Source: Thiothrix caldifontis (GTDB lineage Bacteria > Pseudomonadota > Gammaproteobacteria > Thiotrichales > Thiotrichaceae). Taken from it: 64,000 bases of DNA. Below the pieces are notes generated by a model. It was not told the DNA's origin. It ran no database searches and saw only the letters and a program-made list of their open reading frames with translations. This document shows, one piece after another, positions 32,378 to 40,687 of this stretch (position 1 is the first letter of the stretch; every line of letters starts with the position of its first letter). The stretch is taken from contig NZ_FNQP01000010.1 of the NCBI RefSeq assembly GCF_900107695.1, positions 93,158-157,157 of the forward strand, read 5' to 3'. Made by a program: the position numbers and the translations under genes.

Positions 32378-32820
32378 GGTTGGGACGCTGTGGCAGTTTG
32401 TTCTGCGGCACGTATTTTACTGATTTCAGCATCCAATGTTTGAATGGTGATTTCGCCTTGTTCCAATTTTTGTTGCAGGTGCTGATTTTCTTGTTCGATG
32501 GCTTGCAGTTGTTGTAGGGCTTGTTTTAGGGATTCGCGCATCTTGTCGTAGTTGTTGCGTTCGTCTGCGCTCAACTTTTTCAAATCATCCGGTGTGAGTT
32601 CGGGAATGGTGAGCAGTGGTGGAGGAGTGCTGTTGGTGGGTGGTAAAACGGGTTCGGCGGCTGTTTTAGTGGGTGCTGGTTCTTTGAAAGGGCTGCTGAG
32701 AATCACGGCAGCTTCAGGCGGGGCTTGCAGGGCAGGCATTAGGTACAGCATGACACCGCCTGTAATCAATAAGATGCTGGCGAGTACGCTTACGACAGTA
32801 ATGGGGTCTTTAGTGGGCAT
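32374..32820 (-). CDS. Membrane-anchored coiled-coil hypothetical protein
   Basis: The ATG at 32820 gives 148 aa. One TM helix (VVSVLASILLITGGVMLYL) is followed by a proline-rich periplasmic linker and a coiled coil (LQAIEQENQHLQQKLEQGE). The C-terminus overlaps the mnmC 3' end by 4 bp in opposite orientation. Its start overlaps the end of the upstream gene by 11 bp, so the two are a coupled pair. I do not recognise a family; a stator- or scaffold-like role would be guesswork. Confidence 0.7.
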   Translation of the reverse strand: MPTKDPITVVSVLASILLITGGVMLYLMPALQAPPEAAVILSSPFKEPAPTKTAAEPVLPPTNSTPPPLLTIPELTPDDLKKLSADERNNYDKMRESLKQALQQLQAIEQENQHLQQKLEQGEITIQTLDAEISKIRAAEQTATASQP

Positions 32821-33253
32821 GGTTAAACAGCTTTTGCCACCAGCGGCGGCGGTTGTTGGGTTGTGGGAGGGCGGCAGGTAAATTGATCGGTTGCATTTGG
32901 GAGAGTATCCAGCCCGGTAAGGGGGGGATGGCACTTGAGCCACAGGCGGAACCTAAGTTATGTGGGTCAAATACTTTTATGTAAGTGGGTTGTTGCATAT
33001 TATCGACGTACACAATGCCACAGTAATCTTCTTGGTGTTCGCGGTGTAACAAGGTGTTGAGTTCACGGATAATGTTTTCCAGCGATTCGCCGGTGTGAGG
33101 GGAGGTCGGTGGTTCTTCTCCTACTGCGTAAATATACCAGCCTGCTTGTTTGCCGATAAGTACGCGTTGCCAGAGTTCATCCAATTGATGCCAACGCAGT
33201 ATGCCAAAAAAGTTGCCTCGAAAGGCTTGCAGAAAAGGGTGTATTTCGCTCAT
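32810..33253 (-). CDS. Conserved hypothetical protein
   Basis: A 147-aa cytosolic protein opening HPFLQAFRGNFFGILRWHQLDELW, with a central block EDYCGIVYVDNMQQPTYIKVFDP that resembles a small alpha/beta fold, then ACGSSAIPPLPGWILS. The C-terminus is basic (PNNRRRWWQKLFNHAH). It is probably co-translated with the membrane-anchored coiled-coil gene downstream through an 11-bp overlap. Function unknown. Confidence 0.7.
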   Translation of the reverse strand: MSEIHPFLQAFRGNFFGILRWHQLDELWQRVLIGKQAGWYIYAVGEEPPTSPHTGESLENIIRELNTLLHREHQEDYCGIVYVDNMQQPTYIKVFDPHNLGSACGSSAIPPLPGWILSQMQPINLPAALPQPNNRRRWWQKLFNHAH

Positions 33254-33439
33254 ATTGGCTTGATTCGATGGAAAAAGGTGTCAGCATAATTCGCAGTCAC
33301 TGGATTCTCAAGCCTGATGTGTTTTTGAATACACTTAATTGACATCACTATATGCCTCCATTAGGATGAACGCCCATTGATATTCCTTTCACAATAATGT
33401 ATTTAGCATTCCGTATTACAAATTCAGGAGAAGTTAGTC

Positions 33440-34117
33440 ATGAAAAAAATCACCATCAGTATTTCTGCTTTGTTCCTCGCGTTGGGTGTTCTGAGTGGTT
33501 GTGGCGAGAAGAAAGAAGAAGCGCCAAAAGCGGAAGCACCTGCTGCGGAACAAAAACCTGTTGAACAAGCCGCGCAAACAGCACCAGTGGCAGAACCAGC
33601 TCCAGCGCCTGCCGCTGAACCAGCCGCGAGCAATAATCCAATGACGGCTATGACTGATGCTGCTAAAGCTGCTGGTGATGCTGTTTCTCAAGCGGCAGAT
33701 GCAACGACTCAAGCGGTTGGTGATGCAGCCAAAGCTGCTGGTGATGCAGCAACACAAGCGGCAGATGCAACGACTCAAGCGGTTGGTGATGCAGCCAAAG
33801 CTGCTGGTGATGCAGCAACACAAGCAACAGATGCAACGGCTAAAGCAGCTACCGATGCAGTGGCAGCGGCAGGTGCTGTTGACGGCGAAAAGGTTTACAA
33901 AGGTCTGTGCTTCAGTTGCCACGACATGGGTGTTGCTGGTTCACCTAAGTTAGGGGATAAAGCGGCATGGGGACCACGTATCGCCACGGGTATGGATGCA
34001 CTTTACACAACATCTTTGAATGGTAAAGGCGCAATGCCAGCAAAAGGTGGTAACCCGGCGCTGTCTGATGCAGAAGTAAAAGCAGCTGTTGATTGGATGG
34101 TTTCTAAAGCAAAGTAA
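33440..34117 (+). CDS. Lipoprotein cytochrome c (class I, c5-like) with Ala-rich repeats
   Basis: A 225-aa lipoprotein: signal with lipobox LSGC (C21), a Pro/Ala/Glu-rich spacer (25-70), an Ala-rich helical region (about 72-145) built from 11-residue units doubled into a 22-residue repeat, and a small cytochrome c domain with heme site CFSCH (C157, C160, H161) and a likely methionine ligand in GAMPAKGG. It should hold a mono-heme c domain away from the membrane on a repetitive stalk and shuttle electrons in the periplasm. AGGAGA precedes the ATG. Confidence 0.85.
   Translation: MKKITISISALFLALGVLSGCGEKKEEAPKAEAPAAEQKPVEQAAQTAPVAEPAPAPAAEPAASNNPMTAMTDAAKAAGDAVSQAADATTQAVGDAAKAAGDAATQAADATTQAVGDAAKAAGDAATQATDATAKAATDAVAAAGAVDGEKVYKGLCFSCHDMGVAGSPKLGDKAAWGPRIATGMDALYTTSLNGKGAMPAKGGNPALSDAEVKAAVDWMVSKAK
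33710..33841 (+). repeat. 66-bp tandem direct repeat in the cytochrome c lipoprotein gene
   Basis: Two nearly identical 66-bp units (33710-33775 and 33776-33841) encode 22 residues each, differing mainly at the end of the second copy. A partial third copy lies just upstream (33665-33709). Near-identity at the DNA level suggests recent duplication by slippage or recombination. Confidence 0.93.
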
Positions 34118-34143
34118 TCGCACGCCCAGCGTTGCTATTATAG

Positions 34144-34169
34144 AAAAAGCCCCATTATGGGGCTTTTTT
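34144..34169 (+). terminator. Intrinsic terminator after the cytochrome c gene
   Basis: AAAAAGCCCC-ATTAT-GGGGCTTTTTT: a strong stem with A and T flanks about 27 nt after the stop. Confidence 0.92.
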
Positions 34170-34392
34170 CGTTCAGAGCATGAAATCTAGATTAAGTGAT
34201 ATGCTGTCAATAGATTGATCATTGCTAATGAGATCAGTACCAGAATAAATTTATATTCAATGTCCATTGTCATAAACCTGATTGTTTTTATTAATTAATG
34301 TTGTCTATTTTTGATGGTGTACTTAAAAAATATCTCTCCACCAGTCCGTTTCAGTGTACGGATAGTTCAATTAATAAGCGCTTAATATTTGT
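34170..34392. other. AT-rich intergenic region without a recognised feature
   Basis: About 220 nt, AT-rich, with no plausible ORF or RNA family seen. It separates the cytochrome c gene from the convergent sulfur-globule-like gene. Confidence 0.5.
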
Positions 34393-34941
34393 TTAATTTG
34401 TAGGCGCTAGTGTGTGGTTGACGGCTGAGCCGTTAGCGGGAGCTAGTGCATTCATCTGTTGCTGAATTTGGCTAAAATCCGGTGCTTGCGTTATGGGTAA
34501 GCCGTAACTCATCGGCATAGGGAAATACCCATACGGTATGTTGTAAAACGGATAATAATTCCCCATTCCTGTATAGGATTGGGTATAGCCATATAGGTTG
34601 TTGTAGCCTAATCCATTATTATCAGTGTAGCCTTGTAAATAGGCATTGGTTTGTCCGCCGCTACTCTCATATACATCTGACGCTATGTCTGTTCTGCCTT
34701 TGCCTTGAAAATTTAGGCTGAAATCTACCTCAGCATCGGTATTACTTGAGCCGCGCACCCAGCCACTTGCCTCGCTGTTTCCGGCGTTATAACTTTGCCC
34801 CGTGACATTGGCTTGCCCTTGTTCAGCGCTATCAGCTTGACCCGCACTCCGATTATTGTCGAAGCCTTCAAAAAACTCAGCAGAGAGCTGACTTGATACG
34901 GTAAGTAAGACTATCAATAGTGCAATTTTAGTGAATTCCAT
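34393..34941 (-). CDS. Secreted Asn/Gly/Tyr-rich protein, sulfur-globule-protein-like
   Basis: A 182-aa protein with a Sec signal (KIALLIVLLTVSSQLSAE). The mature part is low in charge and rich in G, N, S, Q and Y. It has ANVTGQSYNAGNSEASG, a block DFSLNFQGKGRTDIASDVYE, a Tyr-rich segment (YYPFYNIPYGYFPMPMSYG) and a short C-terminal helix. This recalls the sulfur globule envelope proteins of sulfur-oxidising gammaproteobacteria, which share the secreted nature and the G/Y/N-rich pattern, but resemblance in composition is weak proof. TCAGGAGGAGT-like sequence precedes the ATG. Confidence 0.6.
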   Translation of the reverse strand: MEFTKIALLIVLLTVSSQLSAEFFEGFDNNRSAGQADSAEQGQANVTGQSYNAGNSEASGWVRGSSNTDAEVDFSLNFQGKGRTDIASDVYESSGGQTNAYLQGYTDNNGLGYNNLYGYTQSYTGMGNYYPFYNIPYGYFPMPMSYGLPITQAPDFSQIQQQMNALAPANGSAVNHTLAPTN

Positions 34942-35063
34942 GACTGACTCCTCCTAACGGATTCATCTTAAAAGATTGTTCTTCTTATATTGGGTTAGTG
35001 ATGATGTAAGTCAAGCTTTGTTTGCCGTTGAGCAGGTAAATATGATTCATTGAGAGGAACTAC

Positions 35064-35092
35064 ATGACACTTGCTGTGTCAAACCGTATAAT
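35064..35092 (+). promoter_or_regulatory. Strong sigma-70 promoter of ssrA
   Basis: ATGACA (35064-35069) and TATAAT (35087-35092) are separated by 17 nt. Transcription would start near 35099, leaving about 23 nt of leader to be removed before the mature tmRNA 5' end. Confidence 0.75.
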
Positions 35093-35121
35093 CACAAGTC
35101 CAGCAACTTTTGCGGAACGAC

Positions 35122-35486
35122 GGGGGCGACTTGGCTTCGACGTGGATCACAAAGTCTGGGGAGCATGTAGTGGATGTGGTGACCACTTAAATTCTAGTCA
35201 CAAACAATAGTCGCAAACGACGACTCTTACGCTCTCGCCGCTTAATAACCGGTAGTTAGCTGTCTGATCGCTACTGTGCTTATGCAGTACGAATATTCAG
35301 GCATCATCCAATCATAAGATCGTGCGGGAGGCTCGCCCAAGGCCAAACCACTAAACAGTATTGGGACAGCCTGTGAGCAGCCTGTCAGTTGGCGGCAATC
35401 GGGTTAAATAAACGACTGACTAAACATGTAGTAGCCTTCAGATGGAGGGTTTGCGGACGCGGGTTCAATTCCCGCCGCCTCCACCA
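35122..35486 (+). ncRNA. ssrA: Transfer-messenger RNA (tmRNA), one-piece
   Basis: Rescues stalled ribosomes and tags the unfinished protein. The 365-nt gene has the tRNA-like acceptor stem GGGGGCG (35122-35128) pairing with CGCCTCC (35476-35482), followed by an encoded ACCA end. The T arm has GGTTCAATTCC. The tag reading frame at 35213-35245 reads A-N-D-D-S-Y-A-L-A-A and a TAA stop. The resume alanine GCA is preceded by AATAGTC. The tag end LAA is the ClpX signal, and its first residues are the contact for SspB, encoded at 42 kb. Confidence 0.97.
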
Positions 35487-35492
35487 AATACG

Positions 35493-35525
35493 ACCCGGTA
35501 GTTCATTGAATTATCGGGTTTTTTT
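35493..35525 (+). terminator. Intrinsic terminator of ssrA
   Basis: ACCCGGTA (35493-35500) pairs with TATCGGGT (35512-35519, one G-T pair), followed by a run of T. It starts 6 nt past the tmRNA CCA. Confidence 0.85.
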
Positions 35526-35536
35526 ATGCTATGAGT

Positions 35537-36517
35537 TTAATAGAGGCGGCGGGAATTGAACCCGCGTCCTTGCAACCACTCGATCATCCGCCTTTCCAGC
35601 CAATAGTCAGCCCGCCAAGGCACACGACCCGCCACAAAACCCACGTGCCCGCCGTGCGTCGTCAATTCCAGCGTGACGCTATCACTCAACATGGCTTCCG
35701 TCGGCGCAGTGGTCGGGTACATAAACGGATCATCTTGCGAATGAATAATCAGCGTTGGGATTTCAATACGTTGCAGAAATTGCTGTGAACTGCTGCGGCT
35801 GTAGTAATCTTCCGCCCCGGCAAAGCCATTCAGCGGCGCAGTGATTTGATCGTCGAAAGCAAACAGCGTCTTGAGTGTATTCAAATCGACCGCTAACGGA
35901 CTGGTCATTTGGCTGAATTTTCTACGATAGGATGCCTTGAGTTTGTTGACCAGATAACGTCCGTAGACGACAGAGAAACCCCGTTCCAGCTTGCAAGCGC
36001 ATTCCTGCAATTGGAATGGCACGGAAACCGCAATCGCCGCTTGCAAACCAGCGTTCGCACCCATTTCGCCGAGGTGTTTCAAAATCAGGTTGCCACCGAG
36101 TGAGAAACCGATGGCGGCGTTGGGCATTCGTTGGGTTTGCTGCAAATACACCAGCACTTCCGCAATGTCAGCCGTGCGCCCGGAATGGTAACTGCTCGGC
36201 AAGCGATTGTGTGTGCCGCTACAGCCGCGCAAATGCATGAAAATACTAGCAAAACCTGCTTGATGCAACGCTTGCATCAGCGTTTGCGCGTAGTGCGATT
36301 GCAACGAACCTTCCAGCCCGTGAATCACCAACACCAGCGGCGTATTTGGGCGCGGATACCAAGCAAGGTCGATGAAATCACCGTCGCTGAGTTCAACCCG
36401 TTCGGCTTGCAGGGGCAGTTGTACGCGGCGGCGTAAGAATACTGGCCAGAGGGTTTGCAGGTGGGGTGAGCGTAACCACCATGCGGGGCGAAAGGTCGAT
36501 TGCTGGATTCGTTTCAT
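35537..36517 (-). CDS. YheT-like alpha/beta hydrolase
   Basis: A cytosolic hydrolase of the AB_hydrolase YheT/ABHD1 group; the start ATG at 36517 gives 326 aa (E. coli YheT is 340). Family blocks are [65 protein letters not shown] and GFSLGGN (nucleophile serine). The catalytic His is in THGGHVGFV. The last codons (GFNSRR plus LY) come from an inverted copy of the ssrA 3' end, so the native C-terminus may have been replaced. The start faces hisC, 42 bp away. Confidence 0.88.
   Translation of the reverse strand: MKRIQQSTFRPAWWLRSPHLQTLWPVFLRRRVQLPLQAERVELSDGDFIDLAWYPRPNTPLVLVIHGLEGSLQSHYAQTLMQALHQAGFASIFMHLRGCSGTHNRLPSSYHSGRTADIAEVLVYLQQTQRMPNAAIGFSLGGNLILKHLGEMGANAGLQAAIAVSVPFQLQECACKLERGFSVVYGRYLVNKLKASYRRKFSQMTSPLAVDLNTLKTLFAFDDQITAPLNGFAGAEDYYSRSSSQQFLQRIEIPTLIIHSQDDPFMYPTTAPTEAMLSDSVTLELTTHGGHVGFVAGRVPWRADYWLERRMIEWLQGRGFNSRRLY
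35543..35569 (-). repeat. Exact 27-bp inverted copy of the tmRNA 3' end
   Basis: Positions 35543-35569 are the perfect reverse complement of 35455-35481 (T arm and acceptor strand of ssrA), 61 nt downstream of it. The copy lies inside the 3' end of yheT and codes its last residues before the RLY end. It could be a scar of an integration or recombination event at ssrA. Confidence 0.9.
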
Positions 36518-36559
36518 CCCTATATCATCACACGTTTCTATTCTCCACCGGAAGCACGC

Positions 36560-37612
36560 ATGAGCCAATATTGGAGCAAGCTGGTACACAATCTCGACCC
36601 GTATGTACCGGGTGAACAGCCGAAAGACCAGCGTTACATCAAGCTGAATACTAACGAATGCCCGTACCCGCCCTCACCGAATGCACTCGCGGCGATTCAC
36701 GCGGCGGCGGATGAGCGCTTGCGGCTGTACCCCGACCCGAATGCGGACGAGCTGAAGGATGCGATTGCCGACTATTACAATGTGCAACGCGCCAATATTT
36801 TCGTCGGCAATGGTTCGGATGAGGTGTTGGCGCACGTTTTCCAAGGCTTACTCAAGCACGATGCGCCGTTGCTATACCCCGACATTAGCTACAGTTTTTA
36901 CCCCGTTTACGCCAATCTTTACCAGATTAATGCGCAACAAATCCCCTTGCGTGAGGATTTTCGGGTGTGTCTGGGCGATTATGCGGTGGATAACGGCGGG
37001 ATTATTTTCCCCAATCCGAATGCGCCCACTAGCATGGCATTGGGTTTGGAGGCGATTGAAGCCTTGTTGCAAACTCACGCGGAATCCGTGGTGGTCGTGG
37101 ATGAAGCTTACGTTGATTTTGGGGCGCAAACCGCGATTCTGCTGATCGACAAGTACCCGAATTTGTTGGTGGTGCAAACGTTCTCCAAGTCGCGTTCGCT
37201 GGCGGGCTTGCGGGTTGGGTTTGCGGTGGGGCATCCTGATTTGATCAATGCGCTGGAGCGGGTGAAAAATTCTTTCAACTCTTACCCCTTGGGGCGCATG
37301 GCGATTGCGGGTGCAGCAGCGGCGATGCGTGACAAAGCGTATTTCGAGGATACTTGCCAGAAAATTATCGCTACCCGTGAGATGACGGTGCAAAGCCTGA
37401 CCGAGATGGGTTTCAGCGTGTTGCCGTCAGCGGCGAATTTCGTGTTTGCGCGTCCACCGGCGGGTAATGCAGAAAGTTTATATCTGGCACTAAAGCAGCG
37501 CGGTGTCTTGGTGCGTTACTTCAATAGGCCGCGTATTAACGAATATTTGCGGATTACCATCGGTACGGATGAGGAAATGGCAACCTTCCTGAGCATATTG
37601 GCTGAGCTATGA
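36560..37612 (+). CDS. hisC: Histidinol-phosphate aminotransferase
   Basis: A PLP enzyme that converts imidazole-acetol phosphate to histidinol phosphate. The ATG at 36560 gives 350 aa; a longer frame reaches into the divergent yheT gene. Visible motifs are [43 protein letters not shown] and the PLP-lysine region [17 protein letters not shown]. No other his genes are present, as is common for a second, scattered hisC. Its stop overlaps the start of the NIF3-family gene by 4 bp. Confidence 0.95.
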   Translation: MSQYWSKLVHNLDPYVPGEQPKDQRYIKLNTNECPYPPSPNALAAIHAAADERLRLYPDPNADELKDAIADYYNVQRANIFVGNGSDEVLAHVFQGLLKHDAPLLYPDISYSFYPVYANLYQINAQQIPLREDFRVCLGDYAVDNGGIIFPNPNAPTSMALGLEAIEALLQTHAESVVVVDEAYVDFGAQTAILLIDKYPNLLVVQTFSKSRSLAGLRVGFAVGHPDLINALERVKNSFNSYPLGRMAIAGAAAAMRDKAYFEDTCQKIIATREMTVQSLTEMGFSVLPSAANFVFARPPAGNAESLYLALKQRGVLVRYFNRPRINEYLRITIGTDEEMATFLSILAEL

Positions 37613-38364
37613 ATCTCTACACACTCGAAACCCACATCAATACCTTGCTGAATGTCAGCAAGTTCCGCGATTACGCGCCGAATGGCTTGCAAGTCGAGGG
37701 TAGGGCGGAAGTTAAGCGCATTGTCACAGGTGTCACCGCTTCGCAAGCCTTGCTGGATGCAGCGGTGGAACATAATGCCGATGCGGTATTAGTACATCAC
37801 GGTTATTTCTGGAAGGGTGAGTCGCCGGTGATTCGTGGCATGAAAAAACGCCGGATTGCGACTTTGCTCCAGCATGACATCAGCTTGTTGGGCTATCACT
37901 TGCCGTTGGATGCGCATCCAACGTTGGGTAATAACGCGCAACTGGCAGCACGGCTGGGGATTTGCACCGAAGGCGTGATGGATGAACGTGAACTGCAAGG
38001 CGTGGGCAATGTTGGTTCGCTGGCTGAACCCGTGAGTTTGGACGCGTTTGGGCAACATGTTGCGGCAGTGTTAGGGCGTAAACCCTTGCTGATTACAGGT
38101 GGTGAGCATCCCATTCGGCGCATGGCATGGTGTACTGGTGGTGGACAAGGGCATATCCAGCAGGCTGTTGAGTTGGGGGTGGATGCGTATCTCAGTGGTG
38201 AAATTTCTGAACACACAGTGCATGTTGCACGGGAAAACGGCATTCATTACCTTGCGGCGGGGCATCATGCGACTGAGCGTTATGGCATTCAGGCGCTCGG
38301 AAACTATCTGGCAGAGCAATTCGGGCTGGAACATTATTTTCTGGACATCAATAACCCGGCATAA
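37609..38364 (+). CDS. NIF3-family dinuclear metal protein (YbgI-like)
   Basis: A 251-aa protein of the NIF3/GTP cyclohydrolase I type 2-like family, with metal-binding blocks [10 protein letters not shown] and [12 protein letters not shown] and the C-terminal [10 protein letters not shown]. coli YbgI binds a dinuclear metal centre; the reaction is debated. It overlaps hisC by the ATGA junction and precedes a 280-nt region leading to petA. Confidence 0.9.
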   Translation: MNLYTLETHINTLLNVSKFRDYAPNGLQVEGRAEVKRIVTGVTASQALLDAAVEHNADAVLVHHGYFWKGESPVIRGMKKRRIATLLQHDISLLGYHLPLDAHPTLGNNAQLAARLGICTEGVMDERELQGVGNVGSLAEPVSLDAFGQHVAAVLGRKPLLITGGEHPIRRMAWCTGGGQGHIQQAVELGVDAYLSGEISEHTVHVARENGIHYLAAGHHATERYGIQALGNYLAEQFGLEHYFLDINNPA

Positions 38365-38427
38365 GTCAGGTTATTTTGTTTGTTTTTATGCTACTATTGC
38401 CGCGCCTTGCTGATGGGTCAGCCGTAA

Positions 38428-38441
38428 ATGATCTAAATCAA
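38428..38441 (+). promoter_or_regulatory. Candidate FNR/CRP-family binding site upstream of petABC
   Basis: The 14-mer ATGATCTAAATCAA matches the FNR/ANR consensus TTGAT-N4-ATCAA at nine of ten positions. It lies about 205 nt before the petA start. A TAATAT at 38530-38535 is a possible -10 with no good -35. An oxygen-responsive control of a bc1 operon would be reasonable but is inferred. Confidence 0.4.
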
Positions 38442-38646
38442 AACCTTTGCGTTTTACCCATTAAGACACGGATTTCCGCTTGATTTTACATGTGAGTTCG
38501 GACATCCTACGTAGTCTTTTAGTATATGCTAATATAGCTATACCTAAGTTAATGGCTCAGATATTTAGTGCGGCTGCAAACATCATAACGGTGTGTTTGC
38601 AGGCGTGCAGCAGATTACGTTTTGAACATTTGGGAGAGTGCTAACG

Positions 38647-39249
38647 ATGGCAAATTCTGGAGTAGATAAAGGCCGCCGCCGCGTCCTGATTGCCGCCACA
38701 TCCGTGGTTGGGGCAGCAGGTGTGGCAGCGGTTGCGGCTCCGTTCCTTAATTCCTGGAATCCTAGTGCGCGGGCGCTTGCCGCTGGTGCACCGGTTGAGA
38801 TTTCGGTGACTAAGGCCGAGCCGGGACAACAAATTCGTGTCATTTGGCGCGGTAAACCGGTTTGGCTGGTAAACCGCACCGCAGAAATGCTCGCTACCTT
38901 GGAAGGGTTGGCAGAGGCATTGAAAGACCCGAATTCTGAGAATGTGAAGCAGCAACCGGAATATGCCAAAAACTTGGCACGTACCCGTGAAGGTAAAGAG
39001 CAGTATTTGGTGTTGGTGGGGATTTGTACCCATTTGGGTTGTTCTCCGACTTATCGCCCGGAGGTGGCTCCGGCAGATTTGGGTGCGGACTGGAAAGGTG
39101 GTTGGTATTGCCCATGCCACGGTTCGCGTTTTGACTTGGCAGGTCGGGTTTACAAGAACGTTCCAGCCGGGGCAAACCTTGAAGTTCCCCCTTACTATTT
39201 CAAAGATGATAACACCATCGTCATTGGTGAAAACGGAGGCACTGCATAA
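38647..39249 (+). CDS. petA: Ubiquinol-cytochrome c reductase iron-sulfur subunit (Rieske)
   Basis: The 200-aa Rieske subunit of the bc1 complex, anchored by a Tat-type N-terminal helix (GRRRVLIAAT). The 2Fe-2S cluster ligands are C127 and H129 (CTHLGC) and C155 and H158 (CPCHGS), with C132-C157 as disulfide. GGGAGAG lies in front of ATG 38647. Its stop overlaps the start of petB by one base, so petA, petB and petC form one operon. Confidence 0.97.
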   Translation: MANSGVDKGRRRVLIAATSVVGAAGVAAVAAPFLNSWNPSARALAAGAPVEISVTKAEPGQQIRVIWRGKPVWLVNRTAEMLATLEGLAEALKDPNSENVKQQPEYAKNLARTREGKEQYLVLVGICTHLGCSPTYRPEVAPADLGADWKGGWYCPCHGSRFDLAGRVYKNVPAGANLEVPPYYFKDDNTIVIGENGGTA

Positions 39250-40676
39250 TGGCTGAACGTCCTGCACACAATTACACCGGTTTCTTGGGGTGGGTCGAAG
39301 ACCGCTTCCCGATGATGGAAACTTGGCAAGCGCATTTGGCTGGTTACTATGCGCCTAAAAACTTCAACTTCTGGTATTTCTTCGGTTCACTGGCGATGCT
39401 GGTGCTGGTTATCCAGATTTTCTCTGGCCTGTTCTTGGCACTCCATTACAAACCGGATGCGAATCTGGCGTTTGCATCGGTTGAATACATTATGCGGGAT
39501 GTGCCGGGTGGCTGGTTTATCCGCTACATGCACTCCACGGGCGCGTCAGCGTTCTTCATCGTGGTGTATCTACACATGTTCCGCGCCCTGATTTACGGGT
39601 CTTACAAGGGTAAACGTGAACTGATCTGGTTGATCGGCATGGCGATTTATCTGGTATTGATGGCAACCGCGTTCATGGGTTACTTGCTACCTTGGGGACA
39701 AATGTCTTACTGGGGTGCGCAGGTTATCATTAACTTGTTTAACACCATCCCCTATATTGGCGAAGGCTTGTCTACTTGGATTCGTGGTGACTTCGTATTA
39801 GGCGATGCAACCTTGAACCGCTTCTTTGCACTGCACTTCTTCCTACCCTCACTGATTTTGCCTGCTTTGGTGTTTGTTCACATTGTGGCATTGCACGCAG
39901 TGGGTTCTAATAACCCTGATGGTGTTGAAATCAAGCAAGGGCCTAAAGGCAACCGTTGGAGCGAAACGGCTCCGGCTGATGGTATTCCGTTCCACCCTTA
40001 CTACTCTGTGAAAGATATTTTGGGTGTGGTGGTATTCCTGATTGGTTTCTTTGCCATTTTGTTCTTCGCACCAGAAGGCGGCGGCTACTTCATGGAAGCG
40101 CCTAACTTCGAGCCTGCGAATGCCCTGAAAACGCCTGAGCACATTGCGCCGGTTTGGTATTTCACACCGTTCTACACCGTATTGCGGGCAATTCCTGACC
40201 CGTTCTTGGGAACCTTGGCGATGTTTGGTGCGATTGCGGTACTGTTCGTGCTGCCGTGGATTGACCGTAACCCAGTGAAATCTTGGCGTTATCGTAACAG
40301 CGCTCACAAGATCAATTTGCTCTTGTTCGCAGCGGTATTCATTGTGTTGGGTTGGATGGGTGTTGAGGCGGTTACGCCTGCCTACAAAGAATTGGGTACT
40401 CGTATGACCCAAATCTACTTCATCTTCTTTGTGGTTCTGTGGATTCACAGCACGCCAGCGAAAGCAAAGTATGTGATGTGGTTTGGGATTTTGCTGGCGG
40501 CGATCGTCGCGTATGACATTATGTTCCGCTATATCCCCGGTGATGCAGAAGCGACCAGCCAAATGTTGATTCAGTTCATTTGGCCCGTAGCTTACTTGGC
40601 GTTGACGTTGTTGTTGCCTGCTTTCAAAGCAAGTTGCAACGCGGAAAAGCCCGTTCCAGACCGTGTGACAGGTTGA
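39249..40676 (+). CDS. petB: Ubiquinol-cytochrome c reductase cytochrome b subunit
   Basis: A 475-aa inner-membrane subunit with eight to nine TM helices that holds hemes bL and bH and the two quinone sites. Typical blocks: GLFLALHYKPD, STGASAFFIVVYLHMFRAL, GYLLPWGQMSYWGAQVI, HFFLPSLILPALVFVHIVALH, and PEHIAPVWYFTPFYTVLRAI (Qo-site PEW-type region, here PVWY). The C-terminus is longer than the usual ~400 aa form. It is coupled to petA and petC. Confidence 0.97.
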   Translation: MAERPAHNYTGFLGWVEDRFPMMETWQAHLAGYYAPKNFNFWYFFGSLAMLVLVIQIFSGLFLALHYKPDANLAFASVEYIMRDVPGGWFIRYMHSTGASAFFIVVYLHMFRALIYGSYKGKRELIWLIGMAIYLVLMATAFMGYLLPWGQMSYWGAQVIINLFNTIPYIGEGLSTWIRGDFVLGDATLNRFFALHFFLPSLILPALVFVHIVALHAVGSNNPDGVEIKQGPKGNRWSETAPADGIPFHPYYSVKDILGVVVFLIGFFAILFFAPEGGGYFMEAPNFEPANALKTPEHIAPVWYFTPFYTVLRAIPDPFLGTLAMFGAIAVLFVLPWIDRNPVKSWRYRNSAHKINLLLFAAVFIVLGWMGVEAVTPAYKELGTRMTQIYFIFFVVLWIHSTPAKAKYVMWFGILLAAIVAYDIMFRYIPGDAEATSQMLIQFIWPVAYLALTLLLPAFKASCNAEKPVPDRVTG

Positions 40677-40687
40677 GGTGTAGCAAC

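Noticed and set aside
35531..35788. 85-aa plus-strand ORF after ssrA
   Set aside because: Created by the inverted copy of the tmRNA end and antisense of yheT; frames of this type next to tRNA-like genes are common artefacts.
38641..39267. 208-aa minus-strand frame opposite petA
   Set aside because: Antisense shadow of the Rieske gene.
39849..40562. 237-aa minus-strand frame opposite petB
   Set aside because: Antisense to a membrane protein; Arg/Asn/His-rich as expected from the complementary strand of hydrophobic codons.
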